Assembly (NCBI GenBank): GCA_948470475.1
Contig: OX419339.1
Coordinates: forward strand, 13,995,863-14,059,862
DNA length: 64,000 bases
Source of the DNA: Galaxea fascicularis
Lineage: Eukaryota; Cnidaria; Anthozoa; Scleractinia; Euphylliidae
Direction: 5' to 3'
Shown: in pieces, positions 51,001 to 59,600 of the stretch
How the letters are laid out: each line of letters opens with the position of its first letter
How positions within the stretch are numbered: position 1 is the stretch's first letter
Translations under genes and position numbers: made by a program
The notes under the pieces: model-generated
Database searches by the model: none
Told to the model about the DNA's origin: nothing
Seen by the model: the letters and a program-made list of their open reading frames with translations, nothing else

Positions 51001-52830
51001 GCGCCTAATGCATCATCCTTTCGGAGACTTTTAACTAAGTTAAATTTCATCGGCTGTCAATGCAGCAATTGCCTTTGACCCGATTTACTGTTATAGATGT
51101 TATTTTTTAATTCAATTAGTTGCTATTGACGATATTAGTTTTTGTCTCAAACACTTTTATCATGAGCCTGTGTCTCGGGGGACTGGGAGACCACCCCCTG
51201 TGTATTTGACATTAAATAAATTATCTTATCTTATCTTATTACACTTCATGGCTTCAAATTATATCACGCAAATTTTTTCTCATTTGCTTGTATCAAAAAC
51301 TGATCGTGTGTAAAAGTGAAACTTGAGAACGGCCTGGAAGAAAATTCCCAAAACATATACAGTGCAAAAGGAAAACGAAGAGGCCCATGATATTCTACGA
51401 AATTGTCAACGAGAGTTGCCTCTCATAATGAAGCATCGAAGGACCAACTCTTACCTAAGTGTTTTCTAACTCCACAGACAAACTTTCTCCAGCCCTTCTC
51501 CTCGTTGAAGCCTCTTAAGAGTGGCGCTCATCCCAAACACAGATCCATCACTCGTGGCGTGACGCTTTGCTGGCTCGGTCTACTCGTGAACGTCACATTC
51601 TTCAGTGATGGACAGCAGGGCGTGGTCAAGACCCCTGGAGTTGTGGAGGTACTGCTGGAACTGAGCACAGCCCAGAATAAACAGCTACAAGAAAAGGCCA
51701 TACTTGTGCTAAGGAATTTGTGTTTCCATGGTGCGAGCAAACCTGTGTTATTGGTAAACGGTGAGTGGGGAAACGCTTCTTATTGCAGTGTGGATGTGAA
51801 GGCCAACCACGGGAAATTAACGTCACTTTTCTGAAAAGCATGTAGGAACGTTTTTTCCATAATCTAGCGATTGCATTGTGGCACTCCACTGATTGATTTC
51901 CTAGGCTTATGTTGCTTGTTTGCAATCGTTTGCAGATTAGATCTTCGAGTACTTTTCGCCGGGTTCTGTTCGGTGGACATCAGGTCGTTTCGTAAAACTT
52001 AGCAGTATTTATTACTTTAGAGCTGGTGAATCTTCGTTCCCCAACGTCGTCAATATCATATTTTTTCCTTGCGATGTTTGTTGTGGCACTCATACTTGAT
52101 TTTCTTTCCAGAGAAACTCCTTTCCCTTCTTGTGGATTTTACGACCAACAGTTCGTCTTACTTAAGAGCGCTGTCTCTCTCAGCCTTGTGTGCACTGTTG
52201 CATAACTGTCAAAAGGTACGTTTTCCCTTAGGTTTACCACGATTTTGTCTGGAAGCTTGTTGTTCGTAATTTTCAGACTGGACTGTTGCCAAGTGTGATT
52301 CCTTTGGCTTCTGATTTACAGGCAAAAGTTTCGTTGAAGAAGACAGGAATCGTGAACAAACTTGACGAAATCAACTTACTGCCAGGTTCGTCTCATGTTG
52401 AGCACTATGTATTGTCTATTTCGTAGCGACACATGTTCAGTGTCACTCGTGGCCGCCATTTTCTGCCCGATGTACACATGTACATTACAAGCAGGTTTCA
52501 AGACTCCCTCAAAAACGTACAGGTGATAGGCAACAAAAGTCTTCGTATGTGGAAACGCATTTCCTAGCACTAATAGTGGTCGATTCAATTACCTTGAAGT
52601 TTTCGACTGAACATAGTCGTCGTAAACAACTTGCCTCGTCTGTGGAGGCGTCAGTTTATATGTTTGAATGATGCTTTGCCTGTCAAACGTTGTTAATCTC
52701 ACAATGGCGTATGTTGACATTTGCATCCTTTATATCAGGAGACCAACCGAGTATGGAAGAAGACAAGTACAGCAAAATGTGTCGTGAGAGCATCAGCATG
52801 TTACAGAAAATGTTCACAGACCAAAGATGA
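19350..52830 (+). CDS. RTTN: Rotatin, centriole and basal-body protein
   Basis: Thirty-three exons, all phase-consistent, give about 2299 residues (human about 2226): 19350-19452, 20253-20440, 21416-21650, 22380-22580, 28329-28534, 28639-28789, 29649-29754, 30110-30395, 30527-30730, 30968-31180, 32355-32726, 33212-33770, 34089-34317, 36687-36833, 38800-39042, 40205-40420, 40727-41015, 41703-41831, 42146-42394, 42806-42889, 43436-43833, 44514-44720, 45974-46203, 46694-46834, 47222-47656, 47803-47903, 48044-48121, 48306-48432, 49025-49254, 51478-51760, 52112-52215, 52322-52385, 52739-52830. The N-terminal rotatin/armadillo-like region (about 30-150) shows [15 protein letters not shown] and [16 protein letters not shown]. 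The C-terminal exons keep [15 protein letters not shown] and the LLSNLAL helices. Rotatin is needed for centriole elongation and cilia. An in-frame ATG at 19362 is an alternative start. The exon 11 acceptor (32355) is the least certain. Intron 17 has a GC donor. Confidence 0.93.
19613..20048. mobile_element. Foldback element in RTTN intron 1
   Basis: The left arm has GTGCAAACGCACGCAAC followed by CCCAACATTGTTGG. The right part carries the reverse complement (CCAATAATGTTGGGAG and nearby GATGCAACATG). The words GCAAAC and ATGCAAC recur on both strands through about 430 bp. Arms are diverged, and exact ends and target duplication are not resolved. Confidence 0.55.
21097..21210. mobile_element. 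96-bp foldback element with 9-bp target duplication
   Basis: Arms of about 40 bp (left CTCCTATGCAGACCT, right AGGTCTGCATAGGA) enclose a short loop. GCAATCACA occurs directly on both sides, at 21097-21105 and 21202-21210. A 9-bp duplication would fit a Mutator-like, or loosely a hAT-like, mobilising enzyme. The element is too short to encode anything. Confidence 0.75.
22735..22973. mobile_element. 239-bp foldback element with long arms
   Basis: Left end ATGGCCTATTTACAC and right end GTGTAAATAGGCCAT are inverted copies. The match continues about 75 bp inward with few mismatches (CTGCGATTTGTCG, GATTTGTCGG, GAAGCAAATC). The core is GC-rich. No target duplication is certain, because the flanking TTA/TAA extends the palindrome. 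Confidence 0.75.
23469..24120. repeat. Direct repeat pair next to the DIRS element
   Basis: Two diverged copies of about 130 bp, starting at GCCTGTGTTGCAAATGGAGG, lie at about 23469-23600 and 23991-24120. They share GTGGAACACCCCATAAG and a CCCTACC-GCAA segment. The pair abuts the 3' side of the DIRS coding remnant and may belong to its complex terminal repeats. Short frames here are not gene-like. Confidence 0.5.
24252..26830 (-). mobile_element. Decayed DIRS retrotransposon (RT and tyrosine recombinase)
   Basis: Read on the minus strand, frames give in order: a pre-RT region ([18 protein letters not shown], about 26690); RT ([19 protein letters not shown] near 26460, [19 protein letters not shown] near 26280, and HYLDDF near 26100); a region whose frame is lost (about 25760-25400); a recombinase N-terminal domain ([19 protein letters not shown], about 25300); and the recombinase catalytic domain ([12 protein letters not shown] near 24860, [11 protein letters not shown] near 24400, [12 protein letters not shown] near 24320), ending with a stop at 24252. 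RT with a tyrosine recombinase instead of a DDE integrase defines DIRS-type elements. At least two frameshifts and an in-frame TAG near 26390 show it is dead, and the His before SFRIG is replaced by Asn. It sits antisense in RTTN intron 4. Confidence 0.88.
26900..27495. repeat. Minisatellite array in RTTN intron 4
   Basis: About 600 bp of degenerate tandem units built from TTTGTAATG-GGT, GTACTTTGTAACCC and GTAATGCTGGTTTGTAA. Unit length varies from roughly 20 to 35 bases. It lies at the 5' side of the DIRS remnant. Long open frames on both strands here are products of the repetition. Confidence 0.8.
31229..31616. mobile_element. Near-perfect inverted-repeat retro-insertion with tRNA-like T-arm
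   Basis: Two arms of about 155-160 bp (about 31277-31435 and 31445-31605) are reverse complements with only one mismatch seen (t/c in GTGG-GGAACAG) and a few bases of loop. Each arm carries GTGGGTTCGATTCCCAC, a tRNA T-arm and B-box-like word, at the centre. A 14-bp direct repeat, GATTGATTCTTATA, flanks the insertion at 31229-31242 and 31603-31616, as for target-primed retrotransposition. About 35 bp between the left duplication and left arm are not palindromic. It is probably an inverted duplication of a tRNA-derived SINE, in RTTN intron 10. A cloning or assembly artefact should be excluded. Confidence 0.7.
33160..33192. repeat. TTTA microsatellite
   Basis: About eight TTTA units lie just upstream of the acceptor of RTTN exon 12 (33212). 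No other function is evident. Confidence 0.9.
34416..34692 (+). repeat. Two-copy tandem duplication, about 144 bp
   Basis: The segment from AAGGAAAGTGAGTTATAGG to about 34559 is repeated, diverged, from 34560 (AAGGAAAGTGTGTTGTAGG). Both contain GTGGGTATACTTACAGTGG. It lies in RTTN intron 13 between exon 13 and a LINE. The open frames through it are not gene-like. Confidence 0.75.
34770..36215 (+). mobile_element. 5'-truncated, decayed L2/CR1-like LINE
   Basis: Fragments of reverse transcriptase in changing frames: [17 protein letters not shown] (near 34940), [11 protein letters not shown] (near 35135), YHFYADAFE (near 35210), [11 protein letters not shown] (near 35320), and a C-terminal part with [15 protein letters not shown] and PSVWNAFPF (to 35990). 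The catalytic pair is damaged (ADA in place of ADD), and several stops and frameshifts are present. The 3' end has AAAGCGCCTTTGGACC and AGCGCTCTATAAATATTG followed by an ATT-rich tail, the usual end of L2/CR1-type elements. It is sense-oriented in RTTN intron 13. Confidence 0.85.
37668..37810 (+). repeat. Dispersed repeat, copy 2
   Basis: A diverged copy of the sequence at 18374-18535, sharing ATAACTTTCAGAG, TTTTTAAGGGGTCA and a GTGT-GAGTCAGGGA segment. It is in RTTN intron 14 and is followed by a CTTTTT-repeat run near 37840. Confidence 0.6.
39298..39430. mobile_element. Foldback element with CGAAACGTC ends
   Basis: The left arm starts AAGTCGACGTTTCGGCGTC and the right arm ends GACGTCGAAACGTCGACTT. 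Arms are about 53 bp with few mismatches and include GACGCCATTATCAAGA-AATTAACAAT. It is in RTTN intron 15. Confidence 0.75.
45514..45896. mobile_element. Foldback element with CGAAACGTC arm
   Basis: The left arm (AACTATAAAAAACTGA, ATCACGTCATTATCAAG) and right arm (CTTGATAATGACGTGAT, CATCGAAACGTCCG, TTTTTAATAGTTTTC) are inverted copies over about 85 bp, more diverged than in the 39298-39430 element. The interior of about 200 bp is AT-rich. It is in RTTN intron 22. Confidence 0.7.
48636..48742. mobile_element. Short GC-rich foldback element
   Basis: Left TAGGCTCGATTACCAGCCGC and right GCGGCGGAAATCGAGCCTA are inverted copies with some divergence, around a GA-rich loop. It is in RTTN intron 28, and its GC content stands out from the flanks. 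Confidence 0.6.
49410..51240 (+). mobile_element. 5'-truncated LINE split by a DNA transposon
   Basis: The first part (49420-49818) encodes the thumb and C-terminal end of a non-LTR reverse transcriptase ([49 protein letters not shown]). The second part (about 50718-51078) continues with [19 protein letters not shown] and NPRV-type residues through [14 protein letters not shown] to a C-rich end GCQCSNC. Between them lies an inserted DNA transposon (49820-50716). The 3' end is ATTAAATAAATT followed by a TCTTA repeat. It is sense-oriented in RTTN intron 29. Confidence 0.85.
49820..50716. mobile_element. Non-autonomous DNA transposon nested in the LINE
   Basis: The left end GCCAGAAATTTAGGACA and right end TGTCCGCGATTTCTGGC are inverted repeats matching at 14 of 17 positions. 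They bound about 900 bp that interrupts the LINE protein: on each side the LINE frame reads into the boundary (YGLRTIVNI, then [10 protein letters not shown]). The plus-strand frame at 50509 (MSDIVENYF...) crosses the right boundary into the LINE and is therefore not one protein. No transposase is recognised and no target duplication is certain. Confidence 0.7.
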
Positions 52831-53250
52831 CAACGCATTTCATGTATCCCAGATATTTATTCCTTCCTTTACGTATGGTCAGAGAGGAGCTATTCAATTT
52901 CAGGAAGAAATCTAGGGCGCGCAAAAACGGGTACGACAGATGACGGCATAATAATTTTACGCCTTTCTTTTATCAAAGGGAGGAAAAAAAAGTCGAACAT
53001 TGCAAACGAAAGAGGGCGTTTTAAGGCGTACTCTTTAAATGAAGTTATGCATTTAGCTTTTTCAACGATCTTACGCTTCGAGGTAAATGGAGGACATGAA
53101 AAGGCCTCCTGTGGTCGACATTTGTTTTCCCTGTAGCTTGACAATTAGAAAAAGAAGACAACTCCATGATGTAAAAGGTAAAAACCGTTTTTACATTGTT
53201 AAGAATCTTCTGATACCAATTGTGAAATACTTTTAAAGTCCTACATTGTA

Positions 53251-53256
53251 AATAAA
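53251..53256 (+). terminator. Candidate poly(A) signal of RTTN
   Basis: AATAAA on the plus strand about 420 bases after the RTTN stop codon, before the convergent BOP1 stop at 53613. The position fits, but the hexamer is common in AT-rich DNA. Confidence 0.4.
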
Positions 53257-53612
53257 TGTACACGTCACTGAATGTAGTCTGGCAACACGATGTCTATCCT
53301 TGGTCTCCATACGGGGAAGTGTAATGTAACCTTACCACCGTCTGGATTCAAAGCCTTTGTAATAGACAAATACGCCAAGTAGTGTGAACATCGTCTTTAC
53401 TACAGAAGCCCCCTGCTTCGAAAACAGTAGAGAATTGCAATCTTGAAGACGTTTGGTATCTCAACTGTCTCTTCCAAAAGCTCTTGTGCTTACAACCCAG
53501 ATCTCCCCGACATCCAGCCCAGTTGATCCACAGGAGTGTGTTCCATTTCATTTACTTCCATCCAATTTGACGCTGTTCAGACGGGGAGGGAGTGGTTCTC
53601 AAGGAGGGAATG

Positions 53613-56600
53613 TCATGTGTAGAGTCGAATAAGATGATCGGCCCCAGCCGTGAAAAGCCAAGGTTGATTTGGATGAAACTGACAGTCCAATACACCTACA
53701 ACAAATCAATGAAAAAGCATGTTTTGCAGATTATAGGGTTAAAAGTTGCATTGAGGTAAAAGCCACAATATTCCACTATTTCAAAGCTGAAATGGATAAG
53801 CCGAATGCTCTCGAATATAACATCTTTAGCAGTTAACTTACCAAGTTCTCCTTGTACCTTGTGACCCCTCAGGACTTTGACAGGAACTATCAGTGGATTC
53901 TGCATCAAATCACTGGAAACAAGAACAGAAGATCGGTTCAATTACTAACACGAAGCGGTACAACGAAAATGCCAGGTCCTAGCCTCTCACGGATTCACAA
54001 GTGATCGCAAAGACTACGTTTTTTCCATCATGCAGCCTTAGCCAGCAAACCAAACAACATTACTCAACGATTTGTGTGGACTTACTGGAGTTCCAAACAA
54101 AACAAAGTCACCAGAATCCTCACGAATTTCAGTTTGATCAAACGTTCTCGCTATGGAAAACCACTAATTATTGAACCTTAAACCACCTGAAATTGAACTA
54201 GACGACGATTGGAAAAGTGCGGATATGTGTGCCTGCACGCCATACATCAGTAAAGATCGTCAAATTCAAACTTCTATAATCCCTGGAGTATGACGGATAT
54301 TTCTGAGAGACTTCTTTCTAAAACTGTGCAGCGAATCTCATCTCGGTTTTAGATTCAATCTCGTTTTCAAACACCTCACTCTGTCAATTATGCAATTAAT
54401 ACCGCATTACTTCGACTGCCTCAAAACATTTTCCGTTAAAATAATTGATACGTTATTCCTTGAACCGTTCCCTACAAAAACATTTTGAGATGTTGCATAA
54501 TAGGCATTGATTTAGCCGAGCGCGAAGCGCGAGACATTGAGGGAAAAGCGCGGAACCGCGCTGGTGTCTCGCGCTTCGCGCTCGGTTTAGAAATCGCCTG
54601 TTACGCAGTCTAGTTGAGACGTCTCACTTACTTGAAGATTCTTCCATGGCACACTATCACCGTCCCGTCATCACTTGCGGACGCAAACAGAGGGTAATGG
54701 CGATGAAAAGCTACCTGACGTAACGCTTTCTTGTGACTCCTGCAAAAAAAGCCAAAGGAACTGAATATTATAACCGATAAAAGCAATTGTCTTGTGGCAA
54801 GAGAACCTTTCAACATAAAAGCGATTACAAGTGGCCTTCAGCACGTCTCCTACAGTTCATTACTGAACCAGTTTGCAAAGTCGCTTAATCTCCTTTTTTT
54901 TTTCTGGTATACTATACCCTTTCTGTGACCCTACTGCGAATCTGCAAAAAACTTGAAACATGATTTTTATTGCGTACAAGAAAATCTGTACAGTGTTTAT
55001 ACTGGCAGGACATATTTCACCCATTTTCGAAATGGGTTGGTTGTTTGTGGTCATTTCGATTTTTGTTGTGTTTCTTGATGTTCTACTGGATCAGCTCAAA
55101 CCTCACTGAAAAAGATTTCGACGATTTCGAAGCCCATGAAATTGCTCTGTTGCCACTAACCTTAGGGTCTTGTATGGTTTGGTTGATAAGTCCATATCAA
55201 ACCAGCATAGTCGACGGTCATAACTCCCCACAATCAAATTATCGCCTAAGAGAACGGTAACACAGGTGTCAGTCATGCCAGTGAAAGGCAAGAAAACTTC
55301 GCATATCTTAGCAAACAGAAAGGAACAGAGAACAGGGGGTTCAATAATGTCTCTAGTATCAGTACTTCCAAGAGGAAGCCTCTTGAGATTTTTTCTGGTT
55401 TGCTTTTCGAGAAAACTTACTTTTTTTGTTAAGAGAATTTCACTATTATATAAGAATTGTCAAGCAAGATCAGTTTATTTCTATATAGAATACATAGCAG
55501 TGACTGGGTTTTGACCGAAGACTCTAGGTACGAGATTGCAGGCCAAAAAGCAAATGTGGCCATGGATGCATACCTCTTCAAATTTGTTTTAAGGAAGGCA
55601 TAGAAGTCAAACTTTACTTGCTTACCTTTGCGTTGTAAATCAAACCTAAACTGCTTGAACTTCAATTTTAAAATCTACCACTTCAGTACACGTCTGCGTT
55701 CATCATTGCAGACTTACCTTTGGGATGAACAGCCATGCTGGAAATCCACTTCACGTTTCCGACCAGTTTCTTTGTGAGTTCTTGTTTGGTGAGATTGTAC
55801 ACACGGATAAAACGCTGAGTCTAACAGAAAGCAGAAAAGGAGCCAAAACAAAATAAAGTTCACTCCTTCAGTCGCTGTACTATCTTAGCAGATGCAAATG
55901 AAAATGGTGTCTAGAGTCATACATTTTCGCGCATAACATGCCCAAAAGAATTCGTTATAAAGGCTAGCCTCGTATTTCTTGGTCCGAAAGAAAGATTTCC
56001 AGTTGTAGTCAATACGGCTTTCATTCGTCTTCTGATGTGCGCGGAGTAGCCTGGTTACGAGAAGATATGATTATTGATAATTCCGCCTCGGTTGAGACAC
56101 TATAGTGGTGAACTCCTACATATTTCAAAAGCCATACTTGTGCTGAAAATCTAACTCATACTCCGAACACAGGACGTCCTCAACAATTTACCAAAGACTG
56201 ACGAAAAATTGCATTAGTGCTAAATGAACTTTGAACCTGATAAGTTAATGTTTTTGTTTTCGTTTAATCGTTTTTCTATTTGTTTTGCTTGTTTCTTTTT
56301 TCCTTCCTTTTCATTCAGGTTAGGGAGGGGGGGGGGGGGAGGGAGCTGACAAATAATGCGGGGAGTAGTAGTCGATCTACTTACAGCTACAAACAGGAAT
56401 GGTCTTGTTGGGTGGAACAACACACGTTGGACCAGTCCTTTGGCTTTCTTGAAGGGACACTAACACGTGAAGGAAAATAAACATGCATGAGTCCTGACAA
56501 ACTACCAGACCAAAAGACGAATGGATCAATGGCAGTACATGTATACCTACCCCTCCCCTAACCCAACATTAACACTAACTTATTGTTGGGTTAAGGGAGG

Positions 56601-59600
56601 GGTAGGTGCGACGTTGGTTGGATACTGACATTGATCCAGACGAACAATCAAATACGTTACCCAGCGTTCGTGTGCCACCCAAAAGATAGTTGGTCTCTTT
56701 TTGTATCCCTCTATCCCATCCCCCCCCCCCCCCCCACCCTTGAAGGGAGGTAGCTGGTTTTTCTTTCCTTGTTTAGCCTGCGAACAGGCTCCCGGCTTGG
56801 AGGAGCACAACGGCGCGAAGCGCTGAGCAGAGGGAGGGGGAGCTTGAACGCAAGTCTTAGAAGATCTAATGTCTGCGTCCAAAATTTGGACGCAAAGCGC
56901 TGATTGGTTGATTTTCATTATGTATGACGTAGCCTTAGTTTTCGTGTGTCATTGTTTGTTTACTGTTTTGAATTTGGACTTCCGGCGCGCGCTGATTGGT
57001 TGACATTTGACAGTTAAAAAGATCAGTTCTGCGCGGGGGGTCTTGTGGGAGGTAGCCGCGATTTAGTAAGACGCGTGCAGACTCCCTTTCCTGTGTCCCC
57101 ACCATCCCACCGCCTGATTGAACGGGGAGCCTGTTCGCAGGCTATGTTTTGACCTGCTTCAAATTTGCTAACAGTGACCTCTGACGAAACATATCATGAA
57201 ACGAGGCAAACTTGAATTAAATTAGATAAACGATCAGTCGAAAACTCCTCCAGAAGTAGCAGTAGTCAGTTTGTAAAATAACCTACGGTGACCAGTGTAA
57301 AAAAAAAAAGATAAAACTCAGCCAAAAGTACCTGACTTCGACGCTTAGTCATCTGATGGACAAACACGGATTTGTTGCCACCTACGAGCACAATAAACAG
57401 GTAAAGTTGTGGGGAAAGCTATAATGTAAATACGACTCAGTTACACGACTGTCGTCAATACACCAACTATTCTACCTTGTGGTACAACCGTAGCAAAATA
57501 ATCTCCTTTTCCATGCCAAGTGATCTGTGATATGACCTGTGGAAAAAATGTGTTATTTAAGACTAGGTTTACACTAGAGGATATTTTTTCGGATTCATAA
57601 ATGTTTACGGATTCATCAATTTTGGGGTTATCGGATTCGTGGGCGTATTTCAAAAAGTTTATTATGTCAGGCACGGTCACGCTACGATGATGATGTTCAT
57701 ACGGTTGTAGGTTAATTTTAATATAGTTTTTCATTAACCCTCGCTTCTTTCACAAAACTATAATAATATTCCTTGATCTTTCGGTGTCCCGCGTTGGACA
57801 CGTCTTTTTATTCAATAAACTTATCAACAGGGAACCTCTGTGCGAGCCTGTGTAATTTGTATGAAGTGACACATTAGTGGTAAACAGAGAACTCCGTATT
57901 AGCAAAGCACAACTTTGTAAGCCTGTCTTGAACGGCAGAGGTAAATGTTGCCTCTAACAATGACAACTGACAAAGCAGAGAAGCTAACTCTAGAAGGCAC
58001 TCTACCTTATTATGTTTTATAACCAATCGTTCTCCGTTCTTGTAGCCCTCTTCAATGGCAACTGACCACTCCACGCCGGGTTCTTTGGGTCCACCTATAA
58101 AATGAAATCGGAGAAAATATGTGATATGAGTGCATTGCACTCTTTTTGTCTTTTTTTTTATAGGAACGTCTAATTTGGAGATGATGCTGAACGTTCCTAT
58201 TTTTTGCAATTAGAGCCTGAAATTTCCTTACGTTACATGGTCTTCTAATGTGGGAGTGAACCCGAAACTTTGTGCGGCTTGTTCTGATGCCGCGAACAAG
58301 ATGTCGCGCTAACTAACACTTGGTAAATTTGGCTTTGCAAAAAGGATTGAACACGGAGGTTTACAACGCGACAAAAACAAATGAGCAAAATAAACACGAT
58401 CGTAACTGACTCTCCGCATGGGCATGTTCTCAGCATGTTCTTAAAATTTTGTTTAATCGAAGCCTTTCCGCTTAAAAAAAGGGTTCTTATTTTTTAACCA
58501 AAGTACCACTGGAGATTAGTGATCAACTTGTATAAAGACAATGGACAAATACTCTAATCACACAACAACTTCCAGGGATGCGTTCTACGGCAACACCTTG
58601 CAGTTTGCACTGGAGTTTTGACGTTCAAAATATTTTAAGAGCCTCAAACGCAGAAACATTTTCATGTTGATGGCGCAAAACATACTTCTATTACAGTTGT
58701 GTGCGTCGGTCGATTAATCAATTACAGTGCAGTCCATGAAAACACATAGCTGCTCTTGACTTTGATATGTTCATGTATTCAATAGTTATATCAAACGAAA
58801 CAAACCATACAACTGAAAAATTAAAACACTGAATTGTAATCAAAACCGAGACGCAAACAGACCAAAAAATTTAAAAACGTCAACATTACCAAATGAAATT
58901 AAACTTAAACTGCGTTGGTGTGTTGATTTATATTTCGTCAGTGAGCAAAACTGACAAAATTCTGTAACTGGCTCGCTTCCTAACTGAACGAAATTTAATG
59001 CCCTTGAACTCATCCGCAAAATGTTATAACAGTGAAAAGGTGAATACTACTAACTGAAATTTAACTCAAGCTGCGTTGTTGCTTCAATTTATTTTTCGTA
59101 GCAAACTTCTCTGGTTCGCTTTTTATCTAGATGCATTAAGTTTGACACCCTTGGGGGTCTTGCCTTTTCATTTTATTTTAATTGTAGTAAGCAGCTGTAA
59201 CCACCTGTTTCAGGCGTCAAATAGACCACAATATTACATAAGACTGCTTTTCTGGTTTTCTGATCATACGTGTTCTACACAAGTTCCAGTATGGATGAAT
59301 TCGTTGCGTTCGGGTGAAAAGAGCCAGCCACGACACTCGGTCAATCGGACGTCCATTTAACTGAGCCAACAAGTGTTAACACTTGATTACACTTGATCCA
59401 GTCTCCAAACTCTGGCGCTCGCAAAGTACCTTGCGGATTCGTTAAGTCAGTTCGCCCTCAACAATGAATCAAGGTATTGAAATACTTTCATCTTATATCG
59501 CCAATTGCGTTCTCAACGCTTTCTTGTGTTACACTGCCATCGTGCTGAACATTATAACAATCCACGCAATAAGAAAAACTTCATCGTTGCCAAATCCACT

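Noticed and set aside
50509..51078. 189-codon plus-strand frame as a novel membrane protein
   Set aside because: It joins the inside of a DNA transposon to the C-terminal end of a LINE protein across the transposon boundary at 50716.
56580..56918. 112-codon minus-strand frame
   Set aside because: It crosses the hairpin at 56546-56607, a C homopolymer and the MITE at 56775-57144. No coding signal.
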